Shown one piece after another: positions 48,130 through 57,503 of a DNA stretch of 64,000 nucleotides (position 1 is its first letter; the number at the start of each line of letters is the position of its first letter). Both the position numbers and the translations under genes were made by a program. Location of the stretch: positions 1,736,001-1,800,000 of the forward strand of contig OZ244059.1 in NCBI GenBank assembly GCA_965215385.1, read 5' to 3'. This DNA is from JAPORY01 sp965215385 (GTDB lineage: Bacteria > Pseudomonadota > Alphaproteobacteria > Rhodobacterales > Rhodobacteraceae). A model generated the notes under the pieces. The model ran no database searches and was not told where the DNA came from. It saw nothing but the letters and a program-made list of their open reading frames with translations.

Positions 48130-48840
48130 GTGCATTTGTTATCGTCAGAAATCGTCTGGAGCAATAATGAGGTTCCCATTTCAAGACGGTTTGACGACCC
48201 GTTTTTTTCGCTTGATGATGGTTTAGCCGAGGCGCGACATGTTTTTATCCGTGCGAGCCATTTACCTGAGAGATTTGTGTCGGACTTTCAGATTGCGGAG
48301 CTTGGTTTTGGCACTGGATTGAACTTCTTGGCGACTTGGGAGGCTTGGGACGCCGCTCGTCCATATGGCACCTTAACCTACATGTCGTTTGAGGCGTTCC
48401 CACTGTGTGGAGACGACATTGCTCGTGCCTTAGCTGCCTTTTCGCAGTTGCAAGATCGCGCAAAGGTTTTTTTGTCGCAATGGCGAACGTCTGGCGGACT
48501 ATTTGATTTTGGTAATGTACAGCTTCAGGTGATTATTGGCGATGCTCGACAGACGGTTTCGCGGTCGGCACCATTGGCGGATGCTTGGTTTCTTGATGGT
48601 TTCTCACCGGCAAAGAATCCAGAACTGTGGGAAGCGGATTTGATGAAAGCGGTATTTTCTCACACGAAAGCCGGTGGTACGGTTACCACCTATTCCGCCG
48701 CCCGTCCGGTTCGTGACCGATTGGAAGCCGCTGGATTTGGGGTCAGGAGATGTGATGGCTTTGGCCGCAAGCGGCACATGATTGTTGGTCAAAAACCGTG
48801 CTCAGATCCGGCACCGAAGCCAGACTCATTGGCGAATTAA
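48130..48840 (+). CDS. mnmD: tRNA 5-(aminomethyl)-2-thiouridine methyltransferase MnmD
   Basis: 236 aa from GTG 48130, which has TTGAGGAAAA at a proper distance; the GTG at 48106 is an alternative start. SAM-dependent methyltransferase of the DUF752 family. It has the N-terminal signature PISRRFDDPFFSLDDGLAEA followed by RHVFIRASHLPERF, motif I IAELGFGTGLNFLATWEAW, and the catalytic region ADAWFLDGFSPAKNPELWEA. It makes mnm5s2U at the tRNA wobble position from nm5s2U. In enterobacteria it is fused to an FAD oxidase (MnmC); here that partner seems to be the divergent gene at 47014-48066. Confidence 0.9.
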   Translation: MHLLSSEIVWSNNEVPISRRFDDPFFSLDDGLAEARHVFIRASHLPERFVSDFQIAELGFGTGLNFLATWEAWDAARPYGTLTYMSFEAFPLCGDDIARALAAFSQLQDRAKVFLSQWRTSGGLFDFGNVQLQVIIGDARQTVSRSAPLADAWFLDGFSPAKNPELWEADLMKAVFSHTKAGGTVTTYSAARPVRDRLEAAGFGVRRCDGFGRKRHMIVGQKPCSDPAPKPDSLAN

Positions 48841-49875
48841 AGGCTCGACTGACGAGGCAATAATTGCGCGATTGCGTACACGAGAAGGCAACGAGCCGAC
48901 CTACCGATTGCGCCACAGTCGATTTGGGTTGCCCAGATTCGCGAGCGGTGTTGCTGCTGTTAACCTGTCACCAATCTCGATTTCAATGCAACATAATACA
49001 TTGATGGGCCTTCGGTTATCCCCTTATTTTTGAAAAAATTGCATAAGCGACAATGCTATGTGAATTCACTGCCGAAGCTGCTCGTCGTCAAGCGTTCAGA
49101 CTTTGTATTGAAGACCCGTCCTTAACCCATAATTCGCCGTCACCTACTTCTTTGACGCCAAAATCCAACCAAAAAACCAACGAAGGAGGATGCCTGAATT
49201 GGATCAAATTGAGAGCCCTGCGACCTATGAGGATGTGCCGAAGGTGCCGCCTAATCCGGTCCCAAAAGCTAGGTTTTGCATCTTTTTCTACAACGAATAC
49301 GGCGCGCTGTCACATTGCTCCCGTCTGCAGCGACCAAGCGGCCGAAGCCATCTTTTCGAATCCCTTGCCGAATGACGGCACTGCTCTATTCTTGGTCTGC
49401 GACCACGACGGTGCTGACTAAGTCTTGGCCAGGCCACAGCTGTTCCGTTCCGGCACAGCTAACGCAACTCGGCCTTCTTCCCGGCTATTCGGGGTTTGCT
49501 GGCGTCTCAAAGGCTATCGACTCTAAAACCTTTTCTCCCCAAGCCCCGGCTGACGTCTTGAACAATATGCAATATTTTTTGGCGGGCTTTGCCGACAAAT
49601 TCGCTTGACTTTTCGGTCGGTTAAAGATTCGTATGTGCGGTGTTCCAACTTTTATGCAAGTATTGATATCTGTTGCCTTATAGAATCCATAGCGGAACGG
49701 TGCCGCTGGGGTTCCATGCATATTGGTTAAGGACTTCTTAAAGCCCGCCGCAAAGTCCCAGTTGAAACTTACATTGAAGGTGCCCGCCGCGAAGTCAGGA
49801 CGCCGTCGCAACTGCGGCCTAAGACCGAAGTAGCTAATCACACAACTCGTGGGAAAGACTAACTTGCAAGCGTAA
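48841..49875. other. Low-coding region with doubtful small frames
   Basis: Two weak candidates. Plus strand 49190-49421: MPELDQIESPATYEDVPKVP, then CIFFYNEYGALSHCS continuing after a frame change as DQAAEAIFSNPLPNDGTALF; ATG directly abuts AAGGAGG, an unusual spacing. Minus strand 49485-49841: a frame containing FAAGTFNVSFNWDFAAGFKK, possibly the tail of the Calx-beta remnant upstream. Neither is supported enough to call a gene. Confidence 0.3.
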
Positions 49876-50849
49876 TCATAAAATTGCTTCGGTGGGGCCC
49901 GTGCACACCGTCTGGCCCAGAAGTTTTCCTCGCACGGGAGCCCCGTCCTTGGTGCCCTCGTCGTCGTCCACGATGGTGACCGTGGTCGTGCATATACGGG
50001 TGCTCGAGCAGTGTTGCGAATTGCCGTAGAAGGCGTCTCCAGTAGAACCCCACGTTACATTGAAGGTTTCATTTGGCTCGTCGCCATTGTCGTTGCAGAT
50101 GGTGATGTCACGGGCCGTCGTGTGGGTTGTATACGGGTTCATCGCCAAATTACTTGATGGGACAGTATAATCAATACCGGAATTGCACTGCGATGACTGC
50201 GTCGCAGAATCGGCCCCGATACTGCCGCCCGAGACATAAACAGGGTGTGTCGTGCGACCGATCGCGTAGAGCGTTACGGCACCCGCGCGCTCTCGCAACT
50301 GCAGAGTGGGGCGTCACTGAGAGTACCGTCTGACTAGTGGCCGGACCCTCGTTGTCATGGATGGTGATCTTGGTGGTGCAGGCGCTGGCACTTGTGCAGT
50401 TCGGCGCATTGGCATTGAACAAACCGGTTGATAACCAGTCCAATTCGATAGTTTCGCCAGGATCGTGCACAATATCGTCGCAAATCGTGATACCTCTGAC
50501 CTCGAATAGGTACTCGTTCACTGCGTGGCGCGTCGGGGTACCGACATAGTCGGCAAGTGCCGAACATGTTGCGCCAGGGATGCTCTTTGCAGCACGCTAT
50601 TGACACTATCAATTGACACGGAAATGGCCCTTAATTGCATGGTCGTAGTAGTGTCAAGGAGGACCCGGATGGTGCTCTCATTATTGGCGTCATTCTCCCA
50701 GTAGCTTAACCGCGCCAGCAGGGGCATCGATGTGCCAGCCTGCGCCAGTGCCATGGCGGGGCACAGCACTAGAAAGCCGAGCAGCGCCGCAAAAAAGGGT
50801 GGCGACCTTAGAACGCTCTCGGGCTAGAGAACTGGCTCGCCCCCCCCAT
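49876..50849 (-). pseudogene. Secreted Calx-beta-domain protein, multiply frameshifted
   Basis: A signal peptide can be rebuilt from ATG 50849 (MGGRASSLARERSKVATL, then FAALLGFLVLCPAMALAQA) only if the 8-C run at 50840-50847 and the 6-A run at 50791-50796 each change length. The mature part then reads ARLSYWENDANNESTIRVLL, and after another shift FEVRGITICDDIVHDPGETI ... CTTKITIHDNEGPA. A final shift gives a second unit, ARDITICNDNGDEPNETFNV ... TTTVTIVDDDEGT. The DDxxDPxET and VTIxDDDE patterns are Calx-beta repeats of cell-surface or secreted proteins. At least four frame changes are needed. Likely dead; length variation in homopolymers (phase variation) is a less likely alternative. Confidence 0.6.
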
Positions 50850-51057
50850 TTCTTCCAGGAAATGAACAACTTGCATGACTAAAACCCTCCCGCTATCCGT
50901 TTGACTCAATTAGTCGCCAGATCAAAACCACGCCTCAACCCGACAGCACAAAGTTTGTCGCGCTACAGTGCCCCAGAAACTGTTCAAGACGCCGTGATTT
51001 CAATTCAATACCCGAAATCAATTTCTAAATTGATGAAGTCTGCTCCCGCTCACAGAG

Positions 51058-51553
51058 TTATAGAAAGGTCTGATGGTCGGCGGTAGTTTTCACAGCTATC
51101 CTAAAGTTGACTTGGTGCCGAACGCAACGTCGTTCAGCGAGAAATTTCAGCACCATAAACCTTGACGAGTCCGCGCGAAAAATGTGCTTCAGGTAAAGCC
51201 GACTCTCCGCGGGAACACGTGCAGCGAGATCTGTGCACCAACGGCTGACGGGTTGCGGCACTGCAAGGATGAAGTCCGGAGATTGATCAGGTGCTACGAA
51301 GTTCACAGTATAAAACCAAATTGAAGCAGTACTTTCCCGGAAAACGATGGCACCAAGAAATGCCGCTTGGCTACCGACTTCTGAAAATTCAATGCGGAGG
51401 TCGCCCATTCGCCAAGCAAGCACTTTATCGCAGCAAATCACAAAACAGCGCAATCGTCTCTTGCCTTCGGTAAATCCGCACAGGTAATAAGGAACTCTCA
51501 AACCATGCGCAGGGTCAAACTGGACGCGCAAAAAAAACGGAAACACGGCCATG
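51058..51553 (-). CDS. Hypothetical ORF overlapping the dapA start
   Basis: A 165-codon open frame starting at ATG 51553 whose first bases overlap the dapA start codon on the other strand (shared CATG). The sequence looks protein-like (GKRRLRCFVICCDKVLAWRM; SWRFTVNF-type beta stretches) with no recognised domain. It would leave dapA without a separate promoter region, so it may be a chance frame or a decayed gene. Confidence 0.3.
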
Positions 51554-52432
51554 TTTAAAGGATCAATGCCCGCATTGGTCACGCCATTTAGGAATGGTGA
51601 GTTAGACTTAAAGACGCTGCAATCTCTCGTCGAATGGCATATTGCCGAGGGATCGCATGGACTCGTGCCAGTGGGCACAACTGGAGAAAGCCCGACGCTT
51701 AGTCATGCTGAGCATGAACGGGTCATTGAGACTGTAGTAACAGCAGCAGCAGGGCGCATTCCCGTTATTGCTGGTGCTGGCTCCAACAACACCACCGAAG
51801 CAGTGCACTTTACGCAACATGCGGAACGAGTCGGTGCCGATGCCGTATTGGTGGTTACGCCTTATTACAACAAGCCGACGCAGGCTGGGCTGATCGCGCA
51901 TTTTTCAACACTGCACGACTGTGCCGAAATCCCAATCATCATCTACAATATCCCCAGCCGTTCGGTAATCGACATGACGCCGACGACAATGGCCGAACTC
52001 GCAAGGTTGCCACGCATCATCGGCGTTAAGGATGCAACCGGTGATCTCGCGCGCGTTTGCGATACTCGCAGACACTGCGGTACCGACTTTCTGCAGATTT
52101 CAGGTGAAGATGCGACAGCACACGGCTTTAATGCCCAAGGCGGCAGCGGCTGCATCTCTGTCACCGCGAACGTTGCTCCAAAACTTCTCAGCGCGATGCA
52201 GTCCGCTTGCCTTTCAGGAGAATACGTTACAGCTCTTGCTATTCAGGATCGGCTAATGCCATTGCATCAGGCGATCTTTACGGAGCCCGGCACTGTCGGA
52301 GTAAAGTATGCCATGTCCAAGCTTGGCTTGTGCAGCGATGAGGTGCGCCTACCGCTACTAGAATTATCAGAATCGACCAAAAAATTGGTTGATGAAGCTC
52401 TCGTTTACGCCGGATTGCTCGCGTTCCACTGA
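51551..52432 (+). CDS. dapA: 4-hydroxy-tetrahydrodipicolinate synthase
   Basis: 293 aa TIM-barrel aldolase condensing pyruvate and aspartate semialdehyde, the first step to diaminopimelate and lysine. Motifs: MFKGSMPALVTPFRNGELDL, HGLVPVGTTGESPTLSHAEH (substrate-binding TT), VVTPYYNKPTQAGLIAHF (proton-relay Tyr), and the Schiff-base lysine in RIIGVKDATGDLARV. All catalytic residues are present. The gene is intact, as expected for cell-wall synthesis. Confidence 0.95.
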   Translation: MFKGSMPALVTPFRNGELDLKTLQSLVEWHIAEGSHGLVPVGTTGESPTLSHAEHERVIETVVTAAAGRIPVIAGAGSNNTTEAVHFTQHAERVGADAVLVVTPYYNKPTQAGLIAHFSTLHDCAEIPIIIYNIPSRSVIDMTPTTMAELARLPRIIGVKDATGDLARVCDTRRHCGTDFLQISGEDATAHGFNAQGGSGCISVTANVAPKLLSAMQSACLSGEYVTALAIQDRLMPLHQAIFTEPGTVGVKYAMSKLGLCSDEVRLPLLELSESTKKLVDEALVYAGLLAFH

Positions 52433-52769
52433 GGGTCAAATCGTCACCCAGTTCGTATTGCTTCCAACCACCGTACTATCGGTTAAATGCCTGTCATCTC
52501 AAGGCATGGCACACGGAACGCGAAACCAAAATGAAGCAGAACTTGACTTTTTGACCGGCAATATCGCCGATTCAAACCTAGACAGTCGGTAATGAACTGT
52601 TGCACGAAGTTCTCTACGACTTGACGCTATACAAGGCACCAAAATGAAGCTAAGGTTTTTCAGGAAGTTGCCAAACTAGGTTCGGAGTTGGTTGCAGTTT
52701 GACGGTGAATGCCCTCGCGACCACCATTTGAATCTTAGCAGAATTCAAGCGGCAAAGGGGTACCAAGAT
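52433..52769. other. Intergenic region
   Basis: About 340 bp with no gene seen; smpB, a frequent dapA neighbour in alphaproteobacteria, is not here. Confidence 0.4.
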
Positions 52770-54164
52770 ATGGACGGCCAATTCAACCAAAATGACCTAT
52801 CACACATTGTCGAGGCAGATCGCGATCACCTCTGGCATCATTTGAGTCAGCACAAACAATATGAAAGTACGGATCCTCGTATCATTGTCGAAGGTCGGGG
52901 GATTTGTGTCTGGGATCAGCACGGTCGCGAGCATCTAGACGGGGTGTCCGGTGGCGTTTGGACGGTCAATGTCGGATATGGTCGCGAGAGTATCGCCGAC
53001 GCAATCCGCGACCAGTTGGTAAAACTAAACTACTTTGCTGGATCGGCAGGGTCAGTACCGGGTGCTGCCTTTGCGCAAGAATTGATCGGCAAAATGCCGG
53101 GCTTAACCCGCGTGTACTATTGCAATTCAGGGTCCGAAGCGAATGAGAAAGCGTTCAAAATGGTGCGCCAAATTGCGCACGCTAAACACGGCGGCAACAA
53201 GTGGAAAATCTTGTATCGTGATCGCGACTATCACGGCACCACGATAGGTGCCCTCTCCGCGGGTGGGCAAGACGAGCGGAATGCCCAATATGGACCCTTT
53301 GCACCAGGATTCGTTCGTGTCCCGCACTGTCTTGAATATCGCAAACACGAACAAGAGGCAGCGCCAGACTTGAATTACGGTGAATGGGCGGCTGATCAAA
53401 TTGAACAAGTTATCTTGCGCGAAGATCCGGATACTATTGGTGCCCTATGCCTCGAACCGATCACTGCGGGCGGTGGCGTCATCACGCCGCCGACGGGTTA
53501 TTGGCAGCGCGTACAAGAGATTTGTAAGAAATATGACATCCTGTTGCACATAGACGAAGTCGTGTGCGGCATTGGTCGCACCGGAAAATGGTTCGGCTAT
53601 CAACATTTTGACATTCAGCCCGACCTCGTCACGATGGCGAAGGGGGTCGCCTCTGGCTACGCAGCTATCGCGTGCCTCGTGACCACTGAAGACGTCTTTG
53701 ATCGCTTCAAAGATGTGCCAGAAGACAAGCTGAATTACTTCCGCGATATCTCTACCTTCGGGGGTTGTACGGCGGGTCCCGCCGCCGCTATCGAAAATAT
53801 GCGGATCATCGAAGACGAAGACTTGCTCGCCAATACCCAAACCATGGGACAACGGCTGATGAGTAATCTTCGTGCCCTCAAAGATCGGCACGACGTTATT
53901 GGCGACGTACGGGGAGAAGGACTATTTTGCGGTGCCGAATTGGTCGCGGATCGCGATACGCGTGAGCCCGTTGCCGAGAAGTTGGCACAAGCAGTAGTCG
54001 CTGATTGCATGAAGCAAGGCGTGATTATCGGCGTAACCAACCGTTCACTACCAGGCAAAAACAATACGCTATGCTTCTCACCCGCCCTGATCGCGACGTC
54101 CGACAATATCGACCACATGACAAGTGCCGTCGATACGAGTCTCCGAAGTGTGTTCAACCAGTAA
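52770..54164 (+). CDS. tpa: Taurine-pyruvate aminotransferase (class III PLP enzyme)
   Basis: 464 aa from ATG 52770, giving the characteristic N-terminus FNQNDLSHIVEADRDHLWHH; the frame is open further upstream. Class III aminotransferase with YYCNSGSEANEKAFKMVRQI, RDRDYHGTTIGALSAGGQ, LLHIDEVVCGIGRTGKWFGY (PLP-binding Asp) and the Schiff-base lysine in LVTMAKGVASGYAAIACLV. The close resemblance throughout to Tpa suggests transamination of taurine to sulfoacetaldehyde; a related omega-amino acid:pyruvate activity cannot be excluded. No sulfoacetaldehyde acetyltransferase (xsc) or taurine transporter is adjacent. Confidence 0.82.
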   Translation: MDGQFNQNDLSHIVEADRDHLWHHLSQHKQYESTDPRIIVEGRGICVWDQHGREHLDGVSGGVWTVNVGYGRESIADAIRDQLVKLNYFAGSAGSVPGAAFAQELIGKMPGLTRVYYCNSGSEANEKAFKMVRQIAHAKHGGNKWKILYRDRDYHGTTIGALSAGGQDERNAQYGPFAPGFVRVPHCLEYRKHEQEAAPDLNYGEWAADQIEQVILREDPDTIGALCLEPITAGGGVITPPTGYWQRVQEICKKYDILLHIDEVVCGIGRTGKWFGYQHFDIQPDLVTMAKGVASGYAAIACLVTTEDVFDRFKDVPEDKLNYFRDISTFGGCTAGPAAAIENMRIIEDEDLLANTQTMGQRLMSNLRALKDRHDVIGDVRGEGLFCGAELVADRDTREPVAEKLAQAVVADCMKQGVIIGVTNRSLPGKNNTLCFSPALIATSDNIDHMTSAVDTSLRSVFNQ

Positions 54165-54575
54165 GATCGCACTTTAAATACGCAACGAAGAGATCCACTA
54201 TTCGACATAATGGCCGCAAACCTCTTTTTGGCGTTGCAATTCGCCGGTCGCGGCTTTGGCCATCGTTAATCGCCGAAGTAGCGGGGGCTCTAAGAAAATC
54301 GGCTCCAGTTCTCGCGGCACCCGTTGTGCTAATCTCAGCGTTCGCAGGCCTAATCGTCAGTACTGTCTCGCTTGTTCGGCACGCGGTTCGGCTTTCGGCA
54401 AAATACGCAATAAGCCAAAATCCACGAGGTTTTACAATGTGACCAAACTCTCCGATAGTCGACTGCATCAGTATCATGGATTAACTGAATAGTCTCCCCT
54501 CTTGCACTTTGCTCCCGACGGCCAAGTGACACCGGCTAAGAGCTACCGAGTTCTATAAAACGCTCCGCAGACAAA
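54165..54575. other. Intergenic region upstream of dnaX
   Basis: About 410 bp. I looked for the 4.5S RNA gene often found here in relatives and did not see its conserved apical loop. No other gene recognised. Confidence 0.4.
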
Positions 54576-56336
54576 ATGAATCAAAGCACCACAAACTATA
54601 CCGTTCTCGCCCGAAAGTATCGCCCTGAAACCTTTGCGGACTTAGTCGGACAAGACGCAATGGTACGCACCCTGCAAAACGCCTTCGAAGCTGACCGATT
54701 AGCCCAAGCCTTCATTCTAACCGGAATTCGGGGGACTGGAAAAACCACAACCGCAAGAATCATCGCTAAAGCACTCAATTGCATCGGTAGTGACGGTCAT
54801 GGTGGTCCAACCGTCAGTCCCTGTGGCCAGTGCGAACATTGCCAAGCAATTATGGAAGGCCGTCACATTGATGTGCTCGAAATGGACGCCGCGTCCCGAA
54901 CCAGCGTCAATGATGTCCGCGAGATTATCGAGGCCGTAGCCTATAGTGCTGCTTCTGCACGATACAAAGTTTACATCATTGATGAAGTCCACATGTTGAG
55001 CAACAGTGCCTTCAATGCACTCCTCAAGACGTTAGAAGAACCGCCAGCGCATGTGAAGTTCATTTTTGCGACAACGGAAATCCGAAAGGTTCCGGTAACC
55101 GTTTTGTCGCGCTGTCAACGCTTCGACTTGCGTCGCATTGAGCCCGAAGAAATGACAGCAATGATCAATCGCATCGCGACTGCCGAAAATGCCGAAATCA
55201 CCCCCGAGGCACTCGCGCTGATCACTCGGGCGTCCGAAGGCTCGGCGCGAGATGCGACTTCACTATTAGATCAAGCAATAAGTCATGGGGCCGGCACAGT
55301 AACTGCTGAGCAAGTTCGCGAGATGATGGGGCTTGCTGATCGTAGCCGTGTGCTTGATTTGATTGATCTGATTTTTGCCGGCGATACCGCCGCCGCACTA
55401 GGAGAATTTGGCTCACAGTATGACGACGGGGTCGATCCCATCGCCGTACTCAGAGATCTTGCAGAAGTTACGCATTGGATCTCCGTCATCAAAGTGACCC
55501 CTGACGCGGCCAACAGCCCCACAATTGCACCCGAGGAACGAACGCGGGGACAAAAGATGGCCAAAGGTTTGCCCATGCGAGTGCTTACGCGGATGTGGCA
55601 AATGTTGCTCAAGTGCCTTGATGAGGTCACCAAAGCACCCAATTCGCGCATGGCAGCGGAGATGGCAATCATTCGATTGACGCACGTCGCCGACCTACCC
55701 ACTCCCGAAGACTTAATACGCAAATTGCGTCCAACATCGTCACCTGCCGCTCAGTCTTCCGCAACAACCGAAAGTCCTCCCGAGTTATCCGCAGCAGCCG
55801 ATGTAACACCAAGCGAGGACGATACTTCGCCATTGCAACCCTCACCAGCACCGCAGCCAAGCGCACAATCTGAAAAGCCAACAACTGAGCATGCACTTGC
55901 AAGGTTCCGAGAGTTCACAGATGTCGTAGACTTGGCACGAGCAAATCGCGAAACAATGATGGCGATTGAAATGGAAACCGGGATTAAACTGGTGAACTAC
56001 CGACCGGGATTTATTGAGTATGAACCGGCCGCATCCGCACCCGTTAACTTAGCCCAACAATTGAACAAAAAACTGCAAGAATGGACGGGCAACCGCTGGA
56101 CCATTTCGGTCGTGAATAGTGGCGGGGGCAAAACTTTGGACGAAGTTCGCAATGCTGCTCGCTACGAACTCGAGCAAAAGGTTAACCAACACCCAATCAT
56201 GCAAGCCACATACGCGGCTTTTCCAAATGCCAAAATCACTAATATTCGCACCCCCGAACAGCTTGCAGATGCGGTCAAAGCGGATGCCTTGCCAGCGGTG
56301 CTTGATGATGCTGATCCATTCCGGCAAGAGGCTTAG
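54576..56336 (+). CDS. dnaX: DNA polymerase III gamma/tau subunit
   Basis: 586 aa clamp-loader ATPase. Motifs: YTVLARKYRPETFADLVGQD, Walker A AFILTGIRGTGKTTTARIIA, four-cysteine zinc site CGQCEHCQAI with the preceding Cys, Walker B VYIIDEVHMLSNSAFNALLK, and the SRC arginine-finger VLSRCQRFDLRRI. A Pro/Ala/Ser-rich linker (~390-450) leads to the tau C-terminal region that binds polymerase alpha. Length fits alphaproteobacterial full-length tau; no obvious frameshift site for gamma was identified. It opens the dnaX-ybaB-recR cluster. Confidence 0.95.
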   Translation: MNQSTTNYTVLARKYRPETFADLVGQDAMVRTLQNAFEADRLAQAFILTGIRGTGKTTTARIIAKALNCIGSDGHGGPTVSPCGQCEHCQAIMEGRHIDVLEMDAASRTSVNDVREIIEAVAYSAASARYKVYIIDEVHMLSNSAFNALLKTLEEPPAHVKFIFATTEIRKVPVTVLSRCQRFDLRRIEPEEMTAMINRIATAENAEITPEALALITRASEGSARDATSLLDQAISHGAGTVTAEQVREMMGLADRSRVLDLIDLIFAGDTAAALGEFGSQYDDGVDPIAVLRDLAEVTHWISVIKVTPDAANSPTIAPEERTRGQKMAKGLPMRVLTRMWQMLLKCLDEVTKAPNSRMAAEMAIIRLTHVADLPTPEDLIRKLRPTSSPAAQSSATTESPPELSAAADVTPSEDDTSPLQPSPAPQPSAQSEKPTTEHALARFREFTDVVDLARANRETMMAIEMETGIKLVNYRPGFIEYEPAASAPVNLAQQLNKKLQEWTGNRWTISVVNSGGGKTLDEVRNAARYELEQKVNQHPIMQATYAAFPNAKITNIRTPEQLADAVKADALPAVLDDADPFRQEA

Positions 56337-56366
56337 AGTAAAGCAACCAATAGGAGATTCAATCAA

Positions 56367-56711
56367 ATGCTAAAGGGACTACCGGGTCTTGGCGACCTTG
56401 CTAAAGTAATGAAACAAGCCAAGGAGCTCGAAGCAAAAATGTCGGGCGTCCAAGAAAACCTGAAGAACTTGAAGGTGGTCGGCAAGTCGGGTGCTGGGCT
56501 TGTGAAAGTGACAGCTGCCGCGTCGGGTGACTTTGAATCGATTGAAATTGATCCCTCAATTCTGCGCGAAGACGAGAAAGAGGTGGTTGAAGACCTCATC
56601 TTGGCGGCTGTTAGAGATGCGCAAACCAAGGCGAGTGATCTCGCTAAGCAAGAAATGATGGAGGCAACCGACGGACTAGATTTGCCGAACGGCATAAAGT
56701 TACCCTTTTAG
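56367..56711 (+). CDS. ybaB: YbaB/EbfC nucleoid-associated protein
   Basis: 114 aa with AGGAG upstream of the ATG. It has the YbaB core KMSGVQENLKNLKVVGKSGA, VKVTAAASGDFESIEIDPSI and VEDLILAAVRDAQTKASDLA. A dimeric DNA-binding protein encoded between dnaX and recR throughout proteobacteria. 30 bp after dnaX, same transcript. Confidence 0.95.
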   Translation: MLKGLPGLGDLAKVMKQAKELEAKMSGVQENLKNLKVVGKSGAGLVKVTAAASGDFESIEIDPSILREDEKEVVEDLILAAVRDAQTKASDLAKQEMMEATDGLDLPNGIKLPF

Positions 56712-56758
56712 AATACGCGACAGCATCTCTTTCGCAGCTGCTAATCGGAACCAAGCTA

Positions 56759-57355
56759 GTGTCATCGCCGAGTGATATTGACGCCCTCATTGATTTGATG
56801 TCGAAATTGCCGGGGCTCGGTCCCCGCTCGGCACGGCGCGCTGTTCTGCACATGGTGGTAAGACGAGATCGTATACTACAGCCCTTAGCCGATTTGATGC
56901 ACCGCGTTTCCGTGGGTTCGTACAAATGTTCGATTTGCGGTAACATCTCAATGTCACCGGTATGCAAAATTTGCCAAGATGAAAAGCGCAATGCCGATAG
57001 CCTGTGCGTTGTTGAGAACATCTCCGACCTCTGGGCGATGGAGCGAGCGGGGGTCTTTAATGGTCACTACCATGTCTTGGGCGGGGTTCTATCTGCACTC
57101 GACTCGGTTGGACCCGATCAACTCCGTGTGCCGCAGCTCGTTGAACGAGTTGAGTCTCACGACTTCGAAGAAGTCATCCTAGCGTTGAATGCCACCGTTG
57201 ATGGTCAAACGACGGCGCATTACATCGCCGAGCGACTCACGGGCAAATGTCGGATTTCGCTCTTGGCTCACGGGGTACCGATTGGCGGTGAATTAGACTA
57301 CCTTGATGACGGCACAATTTCGGCAGCAATGTGCGCTCGAAAAACGTTTGAATGA
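56759..57355 (+). CDS. recR: Recombination mediator protein RecR
   Basis: 198 aa, start GTG 56759. Helix-hairpin-helix LMSKLPGLGPRSARRAVLHM, C4 zinc finger CSICGNISMSPVCKICQD, and the TOPRIM part SLCVVENISDLWAMERAGVF followed by GHYHVLGGVLSALDSVGPD. It works with RecO/RecF to load RecA at gaps. 47 bp after ybaB. Confidence 0.95.
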   Translation: MSSPSDIDALIDLMSKLPGLGPRSARRAVLHMVVRRDRILQPLADLMHRVSVGSYKCSICGNISMSPVCKICQDEKRNADSLCVVENISDLWAMERAGVFNGHYHVLGGVLSALDSVGPDQLRVPQLVERVESHDFEEVILALNATVDGQTTAHYIAERLTGKCRISLLAHGVPIGGELDYLDDGTISAAMCARKTFE

Positions 57356-57503
57356 TTACCCAAACTCACCTTGAGGAAAGTCAGCGCGATTGTGAATTAC
57401 GACACGGGTACGGCAAGCTGCCAATCTCCCACCTCAGTATTGAGTGCGATTGATGCGGAATTGCGCGTTGCCGTTCTTGGCTTTCCAAAGCAAAACCTAA
57501 CGC

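Noticed and set aside
54165..54575. 4.5S signal-recognition RNA gene upstream of dnaX
   Set aside because: The conserved apical loop sequence of SRP RNA was not found on either strand.
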